A stretch of DNA of 64,000 nucleotides, taken from positions 10,954,017-11,018,016 of the forward strand of contig NC_084677.1 of assembly GCF_028389875.1 (NCBI RefSeq), written 5' to 3'. Numbering within the stretch: the first letter of the stretch is position 1; the number at the start of each line of letters is the position of its first letter. The translations under genes were made by a program, and so were the position numbers. The DNA comes from Rhea pennata. Its lineage: Eukaryota > Chordata > Aves > Rheiformes > Rheidae. Of this stretch, positions 11,901 through 25,106 are shown piece by piece. The notes below the pieces were generated by a model, which did not search any database, was not told where the DNA came from, and worked only from the letters and a program-made list of their open reading frames with translations.

Positions 11901-14900
11901 TGTGCAGTCATAGGACCAAGGGGCATCTGCAGTTTAAAAAGAGAAGTATACAATCTGGGAGAAGAGCACATAGTGATGTTATTACTGGGATGCGTTTAGC
12001 CCATAAAGTTCACAGGATTTTTAGATTTGCTCCAACTCACCAATACTCTGGTCATGACCAGTACTTCCCTAGTGGACTTCTGATAGCAGAGCTGCTGTAA
12101 CTCTGCTTAACCTATCACTACAACAGTAAACACATAGCATGTGTTATACGACTTTACTAGAGACAACCCAAGTAATAGTCTTGGAGTTCAGGGGAGGACA
12201 GCTAGTTGTCTGTATTAATTTTCATGCTGCATGTTTCCTATGCTGAAGTAACCAAGGCCCAAGCTACTGCTACTACTGGCTGATAAGGAATAGGGCAGTG
12301 GTTTATGCTGGGAAGGGTCAACACGAAAATGACTTCCCTTTGCAGACAGAGGAGGAAGGAAGAGAGTTATTTGCTAACCTGCAGCTCCTTTTTGGGGTTT
12401 AATCCTAGAGCACTGTAGCCATACAACCACACTTACTCTACTTCTGACCTTGGAAGCAGCCTGACTTACACTGTATGGCATTTTATAATGCCCCATTTTA
12501 CAGCATGAAATTCTACTATCACTTTGTCTTTCGACATTGAGATTTGATATTATCTTGACAAATATTTACTTAAGGGATCCAGTGTTATTCAGTGCAACCT
12601 TAAGTCAGCAAAAGTATCACGGTGTTTCCGTTAATCTGACACAAGCTTTTCTTTAATGCTTTCATCAGACAGTAAAAATTCATTAAACTGGACTTCTGAA
12701 AGAACAAGGTTTAGTTTGGTATGGAAATACAAACTTTCTTTTTTTACCTCCAAATGCTCACATTGAAGCAACTGAGTATCTGAATAGTGTAAAGACACTT
12801 ACAAAACATTACAAACACAGTCATGGTCTCATTGAAGACAATTCTGTTGAAATTTTTCCCGACAAGCACTTTGACAGGCATCTTGTCCCAGTCTTCTGGA
12901 ATTTCCTCACTAGAGAGATGTAGCTAATCAGAAACAGAAACACAGCTGTGAAAGCGCAGGGAGCAGTGAGAAACCATACTCCAGTTCAAGTTGACTTGGG
13001 ACTGACTGGATGTTTCTCTAACCAATGTCCATCATTACTGTACAATACTTTTGCTGTCTCTATATCTTATCCAGCCTTTCTGTGCTTCTCTCTTGAGCAA
13101 GGAGCTGGGGTCTGGCATCCCTGGATAGTTGGTAGTCTGGATTACCTATCCCTCTCTTGAATACAGGCATCATAGTAGATAAGCTGAAAGTGACTGTTCA
13201 GCACACAGGTGAACTCCTTCTCCTGCATTCTTGTTGTCCAGCGTTCAAAAGCTGGAGTACTGAAGAGCTTACATATCACAGTCTCTCAAAAGAGCGGTGT
13301 ATAACCCTTAAGAAGATGGGCTATATGTTGCTGCCAAAATTTCTCTCCCCCCCCCCCCCACACACACAGAGTCACCACATCGCTCCTACAATGTCCATTT
13401 TGTTTGCTGGCCATTTCTTTTTTTTCACGCTGGCAGTGCGACAAAAGAAACAACATGTTCCCCATGGAAGTTTGTTTCAGAGTGGGAGTGTGTCACTGAG
13501 ACAGCTCGTATTGAAGAAGGGATAGAGACATCCCCATTTCTTCTCCCCTCCTCCTCCTCCTCCTCTCCCTCAACACCAAAGTCAGGATCTACTACTTGGA
13601 ATTCTTAAATTCTGTCTGCTGTCAGGTTGAGCACTTCATCTCTTCTCCTTGTTATAGAAACTGAAGTAAATCACCCTGAAAAGCACTGAATAAGCAACAC
13701 ATTTTAATGTATTTTTCACATGGGTGTAGAGGATTACACCTCATTATGACAACAAATGCGTGTTATCAATTGGGAGTGATGCCCTCTGTTAAAATTCCCT
13801 CTATGACAAGGAGCACTAGGAGTCACAAAATCAAGTTTTAACTCATTTGCAACAAATGCCAAATCTTACTCTACTTTGAAACTGTCAGTTTTCTATTTAC
13901 TGGACCTTCCTGCAGCCTCAAAACCCTTTGCAATCAGTCATGAAACTTCATCTCTTCCAAATGGGGAAGAGAAATATTATCTCTGTTATATGATTGGAAA
14001 GACTGAGGCACAGAGAAGTTTTAAGACACTAAAATACGTTGGCTGAAATCAACTAAAATATTGGGCCATAAATGATTTTCCCAAATTTACATAGGAGGAC
14101 TGGAGAACTTTGTAGTCCATTTCAGTTGGTCTGTTAACAAGTGAAGATGAATATAGTAGAGCAACTGTAAATTCGTATACTGATGATCAGAACAGCACAC
14201 AATATTTTAGTAATTTAAGGAATGTTGCAGCTTTTCAAATTTGATATTATTTTAACTGGTGTAAAGGGACACCTCATTAGTGATAGACATACCTTTGCTT
14301 TTCCATCTAGGTAGCTCTGACAAAAATGTCTTAGGTTCTCCACGGTAACCTCATCTGCAGGCATTTTGTACTTTGCATCGCTCGTCAAATTTAGGATTCT
14401 CACTGCATGAACATCAGCTTGAGTGATGCGAAAATACTCAAAAACTCATCCATTCCTTGTTTCGTTAGTATCCACAAAGACAAACATTATCTGTTATTAA
14501 AGAAGCAATCAAATATTTGAATGAGTCCTCCAGCCGTGGTTCAGACATTTTAGAGAAATGAATCGTGCTTGGGATGGTGAAGACTGGGATCACACCTTAT
14601 GTGGAAGGAATTGTGTGGAATCAAATATTGGCGTCCAGCAGCTTTGTGGACTTTATGATATTTTGATCCAAGCTCATAACAAATGCTAAAGCAAACAAAA
14701 AGAATGGAGGCTTTCCCTTTGTGCTTTTGCACTGGTTTGCTATTGTCTATTAAATTAATTTTGCTAACACATCTAAATTACCCTGCAAAACTCTTATTGC
14801 TTGCCATAATAAATAACTTAGAAGGACAAAAGAGCTGAAATACTTGTAGTATAGGTATCTTTACCAATACTAAAATTGAGTGGTCTATTACAAGATGAAT

Positions 14901-17900
14901 TACCATTTTGCACTGTTCAATATATTTGGAGTAGGAGTAGCACCATACTAATTGATGATGGACTGAAATATTGCTGTGTATGACTGCCTATACCTGTTTG
15001 TATGTATGAATACCCTTGTGTGCTGTAGGCAAAAGGCTACACAGACTCCTTGCGATTCTCTTCAGGTTTCGTAGTTGGTTTCAACTCTTGATTCAGGTAG
15101 CACACCAAGATCCTCATGGGCATTTCCTGGTTGTGACAGAAATTGCCGGAACCCTGCTAAAAATGTCTTTGGTTGGAAGTTGCTCCTAGAAAGTCATGTA
15201 TGTAAAATCAGAAAGAGATTTATTGGGAGCAGCTAGAATGAGTGTTGGTTTGTGTGATCTTTGTTTTGAAGAACCATTCTCCAGTGAAGTTTATTCTGTG
15301 AATTTTCCAGATCATTTGCTAAAGACCGAAGCTGAAAATTGTTTTCCAACTATTTTTAAATGATTTGGTAGACTTAGAGGCAGACTGACAGCTGTGTACT
15401 TTTACCAACAGCACTTGTGAGTGTTTTTCGGTTGATCTTTAGGCAACTGGTGTTTTCAAAGCAGGGTTCAGCGTTACAAACCTTTCCTCTAAATTCCGCA
15501 GCAGCAGACTTGTAACTTTCGTAAGTCGCATTGAACGTCTGCGAATTCTTTGGGGTGAACAGCAGGATGTGACTTTCAACAGGGACATCAAAGATCTTCA
15601 CGGATGTCTGGGAAACAAAAGATGCAACATCTGTTCTACTCTTTGTAAGCAGAACAGTGAATCAGATACTCAGAGTATCAGTGCCATTCAGTTCTGGTAT
15701 TGCAAATTTTACTTTTCAACACTCAGTTCCCAATCATTCCAGATTTGTTTTCTTGTTTTAAAGAAGATAAAAGTGAGAAGAATCAGCAGCTGCTGGGTGT
15801 TTGGTCTGTTCCAGAAAAAAACTCATCATTCATAGATTTCTTACAGTCAGAAGGGACCACTCTAGTCTGACCTCTTGTGTGGCATACGCTGAAGAATAAA
15901 TGCTAAGGATGTGCTGAAAGTAAGAGGCGGTATTACCTTGGGAGGCCCAGCTGCAGCAGCTAGACCTGGTGGGGGCACTTGCTTCACTGCTTCTGGGTGG
16001 CATCAGCAGCTTACGTCTCCTGCACAAAGAGCTGTCCTTCTTGTCATCCCACTCCATGTCAGAGGCTACGGGGAAGTAGCAAGTAGCTACTTCCACGTTT
16101 TTCCCCTTCTAGCTGCACTAGCAACTGTTACTGCCAGTTCCTTCCTTCCTTGTCTTAGCCCAAAGGGCTGGGTTGCTGCATAGGCAGCATATGCAGGGTT
16201 GGAGCCAGGGTAGGGACTGATCTGCTGGGGTAGGAACTGATCTTCCAACCCCCCCCCCCCCCCCGCCACCCCCCATTCCACACAGTTTTTACAGCGGCCT
16301 GAGCCTTCACTTTGGCTCTGCACATTCAAGTCACATTCAGTGCTTGACCAGCCATTCCCTGTCTCCTCCAGGAGCCAACATTTTGCCAGAGAGAAGCATT
16401 CCCTGGCCTGGATTTGCCAAGAGCTGTCTTTTGGGTTCTGCTGATGTTTCTAGATTTTTTTTTTTTAATGGTTGGCCTAGTCAAACAACAACAACAAAAA
16501 AAAAAAACTTCTCAGACACTAGGGAGCAGGTTAGCCAGGCTCAATCTTGATTTCAGCTATTTTGTATTTAGCTGCTTTGAAAAATTGGCTGGATTAGAGC
16601 CCCCTAAATCTTTGCTGAGCAGTGCAAGTGACCATGAGCTGTTGGAACTGAGTCTGGGGATCTTGCCAATGTGTATAAGTACCTGAAGGGAGGGTGTCAA
16701 GGGGACAGGGACAAACTCTTTCCATTTGTCCCGTGTGACAGGACAAGAGGCAACAGGCAAAAACTGAACCACAGGAAGTTCCGCCTGAACGTGAGGGGGA
16801 ATTTCTTCACTGGGAGAGTGACGGAGCACTGGAACAGGTCGCCCAGAGAGGTTGTGGAGTCTCCTTCTCTGGAGATCTTCAAGGCCCACCTGGATGCAAC
16901 CCTGTGTAACGTGCTCTAGGTGACCCTGCTGAGCGGGGAGGTTGGACTAGATGATCTCCAGAGGTCCCTTCCTACCTTTGTGATTCTGTGATTCTTCAAG
17001 TGCTCCTCTGCTATTGGGGTCATCACTTGAAGGCAGTGCAAGATAACAGCTGTTAGGACAAGCAGGAGACACAAGAGCCCTCTCCCTCCTCTGAATTTTT
17101 CTCTGGAGGTTTTATATCTGGTTTTTCTTTTCCTCATTCCTTTTTTTCCCCCTCCTTTCCCTCCTTCCTTTCTGTAATATATTGTAGAGGTACTACAATT
17201 GAAAGTTTGTAGCAAATGGGAAATAGCATATAAAATATGATAGTGTTAACCAAATCCCCCCTTTTGTTCCAGGCCCAGACTTGCCAAGGTGTATATGCAG
17301 TACTGTTGATGCTGCCTGTAGCAGTGTATTAGCCTATGAACAAGAAATAAAGGGGGATTTCTGATAGACTCATCTGTGAAATGTTACTGGCCTTCTTTCT
17401 CTTTGGCTTTTGTTAATAAAATGAAATAAGCGTACCTCAAGATTATATTCAGTGACCAAATCCAAGGTAAAGGTTTTGATTAATCTTGTTAGATCCAGTT
17501 TGTTTTGGCTGCCATCTTCAAGCACTTCGTTATGCACAGGCTTTCCCTTGGATAAATAGTAAAGTTTTGTAAGGTTGTTGGCTTTATCAACTGTAGGAGC
17601 AAACATTTAAGACTTTCTCTAACATATTGGTATTCTTCACTTTGCTTTTTTATGATTCTCAGTAACTGAAATTTCATATCTTGTAAAATAAATGTCACAG
17701 CTAGGTTACAGAACAAGATTATAGCTAAAATTCAAGATACAGCTGAGTCTTTTAATTTGCTCAGTAATCTTAACATCCTGAAAGATCTTTTCTATATCTG
17801 GACACAGATTTGATTCTTCAATCAGGATGTCCTTGGTCTGACTACTTTGTAGCCTAAATATTGCTGCTGCTTCTATGTGGTTTTGTTCTTATTGTTGGGC

Positions 17901-20900
17901 CCTGATGTGACTTGGAAGAAAAGAAGATTCCTGACCTAAAATAGGCACAAAGAAAAAGATGTGAAAATCTGCAAAACTCCCTGAACCTAGTAGTCCCTAT
18001 AGATAATTGGTGGGTTATAAAATCAAGCTATTTTATCCAGGTCCCTAAATGTGAATTGGGAACCTGAATGTAGGTAGCCACATTCAAAAGTATCAGTTGT
18101 CCGATACTTTTTGCCTTCTCTTGGCTGTAAGTACAATCTTTGTTATGCTAAACTATGTAATTTCCGCTATGAAATTATTTAACCTGTAAAATTCCCCAGC
18201 AGCCTTAAGCTGCTGTCGCAGTTACCACACCTTGCCTGTGAGGCTTGTTCTCCTACCTTTTTGAACACAACAAGAGCGCTCTTTCGGATGCCATAGTTAG
18301 CACAGACTTCCTCGCTGTTGGTCATCCCAAAAGGCATCTCTGGCACGTCTCTTGCTGTCTCGTGGAAAATGTCCACGCTGTCATCACGAAGTTCCTAGTC
18401 CCAGAAACAGTGTTTTATAAAGATCAGTGTCCTTCATCCTGCTAGGATGTGAGGAAGTGAGAGCAATAGTGAGGCAGGCCCCTAAAGGCTTGCAAGGTAC
18501 AAAGCAGAGAGTAAAGTATGTATGGTTTGCTGTGATTGCCTTCAGGGGAGATCTTCAGCACAGAGGAGTTCAGGAGGAAAGCTGTGACAGCCCTGCTGTT
18601 TTCTCCTTTCCAGCTGGTATCTGCTGGGCTGGACTGAGGCAACAGGAGTACTGCAAGGTCCCGACCTCCTTCCTACACTGATCTCCTGCCTTTTACTCCC
18701 CTAGCATTTCCATACTTCATGAAGGCAGCTGCAGCTGGGGCAGCTGCTCCCCTGCTGCGGCCTGTCGGCACAGGAGCAAGTGATCCACCTTGACGGGATG
18801 TGATGGATGAGAGAGGGGCTGTGCTTGCAAGGGGACCTGACTGATGCGTGTAATGCGCTGAGTGCTGTCCAAGGTGCAGGCCCCTGCTGCTACATCTGTC
18901 AAATGCTCACTCTGCTGTCCACCCTCAAACTAATACTAAAAAAGCATGATGAAAGGCAACAGCTCTTCCAGATTTGATTTAATCAGATAACTGTTTCATG
19001 CTAGATGAATAGTAATGCTGTTCATCTATATGCTGACACCTCCCAAAACATTCTAGCACTTGTTTTTGTGAGCAGACTGTGACTAATGGGAGGCCAAATC
19101 CAACCTTGGATTCACTTGGACAGTATTTTGTTGTTTCTACCCATTACATTTCTGGCATGCCCTAGCTCATGCTGATGGTCATCTATTGTCGCTTCAGCGT
19201 CCAGATGAAATCGGAGTCCAGTCAGACACATCTGCAGGCACTATCTGCTATCAGTTTGGCTCAGGGAGCTCTCCAACATCGCTGTGATAGCGAGGTCTTC
19301 ACAATCTGGCCTGAGACTGGGAAACTGCCTTACTACACAAATGGCTGCAGGCAGTCTGCTGTGAAACAGCGTTCTAGGCACTCCTGGTGAGCATTTTCAC
19401 CGTTTGTCCATTATGCTGCACATGTTCGCCAACTCCATTACTCTGGAGCAAGTTCGTAATGAATCCTATTTTCCTCATCCATAAAACTTGGTCTATCTAC
19501 TGTAGCCAGGGTGTTTGGGATCTTATCAGTTCAGATACAAGCTAGACATTGTGATGGTAGCTGGGCAGAAAGATACCAGATTCCTCAGTTAGGAAAAACA
19601 TTGATAGATTGTAAAGGTTTTAAAGACCTTTAAGGACTGAAGAAGCAGAAAAAAATATTTCTATTTTACAGGCTTCTAACTACATGCCATGACAGCTTGT
19701 ATTTCCTCTGTACAGTTTGACTGTTGTTCTATATCATTCAGCCTCAAATCCTGAGAACCTTACTCTGTTCTGGAAATTAGTTTGCTTGAGAAAGAACTGC
19801 ATAAATTGGATCATATATAATGTATTATTTTATGATTTCCTATCTATGCAGATTTCTTAACTGCAAGAGCAAAAAACTGTAGTTCACATGATATTTATGA
19901 AACTCTGTTCCAACCCCCCTCAGTTTCACTGAAGCTGTTTAAATCATCAAATAGAAAGATGGAAAAAAAATAAAGACTCTCTTAACGTATTAGATAATAT
20001 TTACTGTCCTTTTATGGAGCTAAGCAGGAAGGTACCGTTTCTTCACCAGAACAGCCTGCAACTGTTCATGTCTATGATTTTACATTGTCTTTGAATAGAA
20101 ATTAGCCAGCCTAGCTTTTGAGGGCAGTTAGTACTCTGGGCAGGGATTACAATATTATGCCTTTGGAGAGCCCAGTAACAGTGTATTTGTCACAGCAGCA
20201 ATGGGATAAGTCTCTCGAAAGGAAAGGGTGGAATAAAATAAGGGTAGGTACATCTATAGCTTTGCCTTATTCCTGCCAGCTACCAAATTTGGGATGATTT
20301 GACAAGAGCCTTTTCTGGAAGGACACAGGAGAGTCCACTGTGACCAGGGCTCTGAGAACACTGGTGTGGCATCATGCTCTCAGAAGCTGCTGACAAGATG
20401 GTAGATCTCTGTGCTTGGGTACCTATCCATGAAAAATGCAGCTGAGATGAGATGGTCTCACCTCTGCCTGGGCTGCTTATCTTCAAGTGCAAAAATCTAG
20501 ATAGAAATAATTATATATAATGAAATGCAGAGAGAAATGGAAAATTGATGGCCTACTTTTTCAGACTAATCCTAGGTCTTCGGGCTATCTGCGGCTGGGT
20601 GACAGTGGCAAGCAATATATCCTAAGGTCAGAAATCAAACAAGCCTTTTTGATTTTTCCAGTGAATTACCTTAAAAAAACCAATCACTGCCAGATCTTCA
20701 GCATTTATCATGGCTTCAGCCTGAGCAGTAGAGTTGATTAACACAGAGCTAGGTCCTGTTCTTCTTTTCACCCATGTAATAAATGCAGAAGCCTCTCTGA
20801 CTCCTTTGGAAGGAGAAAGCGGTTAAAATGACCATGAGAATGACATGCAGATTTCTGAGCAATCAAGGTAGAAGCAGTGGAGGTGCAGAAGGATGCTAAG

Positions 20901-23900
20901 TAAAAACAGGCTTGAACTCCTGAGAGCAGAGATCCAAGTTAATTTGAGGTGGGGTTGGGCATCCAAATTCACATTTAGGTCCTAGCCACCATCCAGTCAC
21001 CATTCTTCTGACTCTTAGTAAATCACTGATGGATCAGCATTCTGCTTTTTGGGACCTTTACAAATTACTGTATTTCTCATTAACTGCTTAGTAACAGATG
21101 AAGAATAGAGATGAGGAAATTTGGACAAGTAGAAAACTAGTTCTGTAAGATTTTGTGTGTCCCACAAGTGAATCAAAGTCACAATAAGGTATAAAGAGCT
21201 ATTGACCTGAGGTTTAATCCAAAATGACTTCCAGCCAATTACAGAGTTTATTGAACTGTCTATTCAATTAAATTAGGTGTCAAAATTGTTCCTTTGCTGC
21301 TGCAGAAGGGATCTGATAGGTACAGAGACATGTTAAAATTCCTCTGTGGTGTTGCAGCTTCACTTTTTAGTTTTGACATGAGAACTGAAGCTGAAAACTG
21401 TCAAAGTTGCTCTTTAATTCTTGATCGTTCCATCTTTTGGGTCCCAAATTACAGCTGTCAGTTCTGCTGAGTTTACAGTCAGTCTGTTGTATTTGGTTGA
21501 TTTTCTTTAAGCTTTCAGGAGTTTTAGGACTGTTGAGTTTCTTTAAAATACATAGTTTATAGCTATGATATTTTCAAAAGAGCTATGAATTGAAGCTCAA
21601 CAGTTGAAAATCTCAGCCTTAAAGTAGCCCTTTCATTTCTGTGTGTATGACACCCTTGCTAAAGTAGAGCAAGAGTCCAGCAAAGAGTTAAGAAAGATGT
21701 ATATGAAAGAAAATGTGCAGTGTTAGAGTCAAGATGTACAGTACAAGTGAGTTATCAAAAATGCAAGTCCTGGTACTGTGCAATTTAGCAATATGACAAG
21801 ATCAAGATTGAGTCAGACTAATTTATTTTACTGCCATTAAGTCATTTTGAAGCAGCCTTCTCTGCAACCAGTTCAAAATACTTTTTTTTTTTTTTTTTTT
21901 TTTTTTAATGGCTGAGTAGGCATACATCCACTCAGGAGAGTATAGGCTGCAGAGCAAAGCACAGAGCAGTATCTAGTGGCCAAACAGTGTTTGACTTCTG
22001 CTGTCTAAATGGGGAATCAAGCTCTTCAGTTTATATATCAGCACATATTTCATTTGGTTAATCTCTCTATTGGTTTGCTTTATATAACCTGTAGTTAAGT
22101 TTCTGTGGGCCAAATTCAGGCTTTGGAGCTGTAAATAATGATTTTACAAAGGCTAAGATTTGTCATTCATGTTATGTCCACTGTCAGACAACCATTCAGG
22201 AAGTTCCATCAAATACTTGGATGGATTTTTTAATTTAAGCGATGTCTAGAATTTCTTTTGTATTCGTATTTATAGGTTTTGTATAATAGCTCGCTAGGTG
22301 GTTGCTGTGCATTTTCAGTTGCCAATTCTTGAGTAGTTTAAAAATTATATCTGATAGGTAAAATTTTACTAGTTGTTGTGTATAATAATTTACCGGTCAA
22401 CAGAAATAGCTGAGCTATCATTGGTGGTGCATGTGTTCTGAACAGTTAATCTTGTCTTGGGCAAACCATAGAACAGAAGACAGTTTCTTAACTTCTTGCA
22501 CCTTGTTAGTAGGTGTCCCTTAAATAACTGCTCTCTGCCGAAGTACGACTGTGTGCATGCTGTGTTAAGGTGCTCTGTATTCACTGTTTCTCAAAAGTAT
22601 ATCTGTCAAGTTCACCAGTTTAGAAGATGTTCTCTTGTCAACCCTGTAGATTTAATCAAAGACTCGATTTGGGTGCTTTCATTCTCATGTGTCAGCACTG
22701 GTAGTAAATGGTCAGTGGAGCAAATCATACCTTCACTGGCATTTGTGCAGCAGCTGTTGTTTGCATAAATCAAGGTGGGACCTTGGTAAGAAATTCAATA
22801 GCTGATATACAAGGAGAAGTAAGTCTCGGAAACACTTCAGATCAGCTTTCATCAGTAGCAGCCGTGGGGAGCTCAGCAGTTAGAGAAATCAGACCCCTCT
22901 TTGTGTACATGCTCAGGAGGGCAAGCTTCAGGTCCCTTTTTGGCACCGGGGGTGGCAGGGAATATTGTATGGAACTTGTGACCCAACTGAGCAGATTCCA
23001 TGAACAGAACAGACACTTGGCTAAGACATGTATTTCTGGTCAACTCTGTTCATCATTTTAGAGGGGAGAAAAAAAAAACTTGTACACATTTTCAATGAGA
23101 GAAAAGCTCTAATAAGGGCTAGATTTCCCAGGTTTGTTCAAGTTGGTCATATTCCAATATTCTGGTCTTTGCTTAATGATTTTAAATAAAATAATTATTT
23201 TTTTCTTTTCCTTTTTTTCTGAGCCACATATGAGCTCCCTCTGATGGCTAAATGCAAAATTCTTTTAGTTAACTTAGAAGTGTAACCTGTATACTGAGGA
23301 ACTTAATGTAGTCTAAATTCATTGTTAAAATATGTAGAGTATTACTTCAGCCTACTTCTGTAGAGACACTATCCATGGAAATTGCAGTGAGCTGATAAAA
23401 GTGCAAAACAAGCAGGTTTGGGACCATATCCTCCTTTGATATAACTTTCATTCATGCTTATTGTAGTTCATGGGAATAAGTCATCTTATTCCCACTGTTA
23501 AAAGTTGGGATGCCCTATCTTGGAGTAATTCACTGCACTCGATAGAATTATGCCAATAATGAATTTGGCCGACTGTGAATTACACATAGAGAAGTATATT
23601 CAGATTGGGAGGTGCATTCAAATCCAAGTTCTTGTATGGATACAGAGGTAACTGTACATTTAATATCATGGGCAAAATCAGTTTGGCAACTTGCATATTC
23701 TTTATCTGAGCATTTACGTGTTGCCTGCACAAGGATGTAACAGATTAGTTTTCCTGTAATTATATGCCCTCAGCAGTGCAAAAGACAGTTTACCTTTGCA
23801 GTCAATGGGATCTTTCCTGCTGCCATCTACAAAAAACTTCACAGAAGGAAACTGCTGGATATTAAATTCTTTTCTCAAATCATGTTGGTCTGTGACATCA

Positions 23901-25075
23901 ATTTTGCCAAATTGGATTCTTGGAGCTTCTTTTTTAAGCTGTCGGGCAGCCTCAGCAAATTCTTCGGACAGGTTCTGAGATAGCTGAGATAAGGAAACAT
24001 CTGAAAGGGGCCAACCAAGAGAGAATGAGTTACACAGTCTGCAGTGTGGAGCTTACTAGTGGAAATTGTCAAGTAGTAGTTGGAAGAGTTGGTTAAATTT
24101 ATTTATGGCTCTGAAATAACTGACAAGCTGTCTTTAAATCATCAGAAACTTCTTTCTGTTGATTCTAATTATTCACCATTCCACGTGTGCTTGGACTGTT
24201 CACAGTGAACAACCAATAGAACTGGTTGTTTGTTAGAATAGTTTTCAGACTGTTGTTAGAATAGTCTTTTGTAGGAAAAAGATCACATAGGGTTAAAAAA
24301 AATAGTTTTACTAACTGAATATGGATATGAGTCATACCTCATGGTTGGATATGAGTTTGAAAGGGGAGTCCAAGGGTAGAGTTAGATATTTTCTTATTGA
24401 GACTCTTTGATAAGATACGTGATTTTTGAAAGCACTTCACTGAGACAAACTTTTGTAATGCAGGAACTACTTTTGCCAGATAAGATATGGAGGAGATAAG
24501 AAGAGAAAATAAAAGAATATTTCAGAGTCTTTAGAGACTGGCTGTAGATCTAAAAGAACAGATATTTGTGTGACATGTGGCAGCCCATCCTCTAGCTCAG
24601 ACAGCAGTTGTGTGTTCGGAGAAAGGAGAAGGCGCGTTTGCATCCGGGCTCTGCAATTGTAAGCTATAGACTCATGAAGAAACGCAAGAGAAAGCAACTA
24701 GGTGCACATTGCTGCTCCTTATTCAAAGGTAAATAAGAGGTGAAGGCCTGGAGTTTTACCGTTTTGCAACTTGGGTTGAAAAGAAAGTTAATTAAACTTC
24801 GTTTAGATAAATTTGGAATGCCCTATCTTGTTAATTTTGCTTTACTATAAAGAGCAAAAGCTTTTTTTTTAGACTCTGCACAGAAACTTTTTAATTTCAT
24901 CAATATACTCTTCAAACAAGAATATGCAAAAAACGTCCAGTTAGTCTGTTTTCCTACACACATATATGTGCGCTTATTTGCGTGGATATGGATATATATA
25001 TAGATATACACACACACATATATATATGTTCCAAATCAGAAATCTAGCAAAGTAACTTTCATTCTTTCATAGAAT

Positions 25076-25106
<31 letters not shown>

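Larger units (their letters stand above)
12924..14292 (-). other. PDILT: PDILT intron 7
   Basis: 1.4 kb holding the poly-C/(CA)n and CTC tracts; no coding signal. Confidence 0.7.
15608..17435 (-). other. PDILT: PDILT intron 5
   Basis: 1.8 kb holding the CR1-like remnant, the poly-C tract and the CR1 copy at 16650-16997. Confidence 0.7.

Noticed and set aside
14446-14448. TGA read as selenocysteine in PDILT
   Set aside because: The position is Arg, not Cys, in the family and is outside the active sites; no SECIS-like element was seen near the 3' end.
17436-17590. Apparent frameshift between PDILT exons 4 and 5
   Set aside because: It appears only if the AG at 17591 is used. The AG at 17547 restores phase and aligns directly with the mammalian FKKGK sequence, so exon 5 is taken to start at 17546.
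24823-25017. [15 protein letters not shown] peptide
   Set aside because: Translation of a TA/CA microsatellite.
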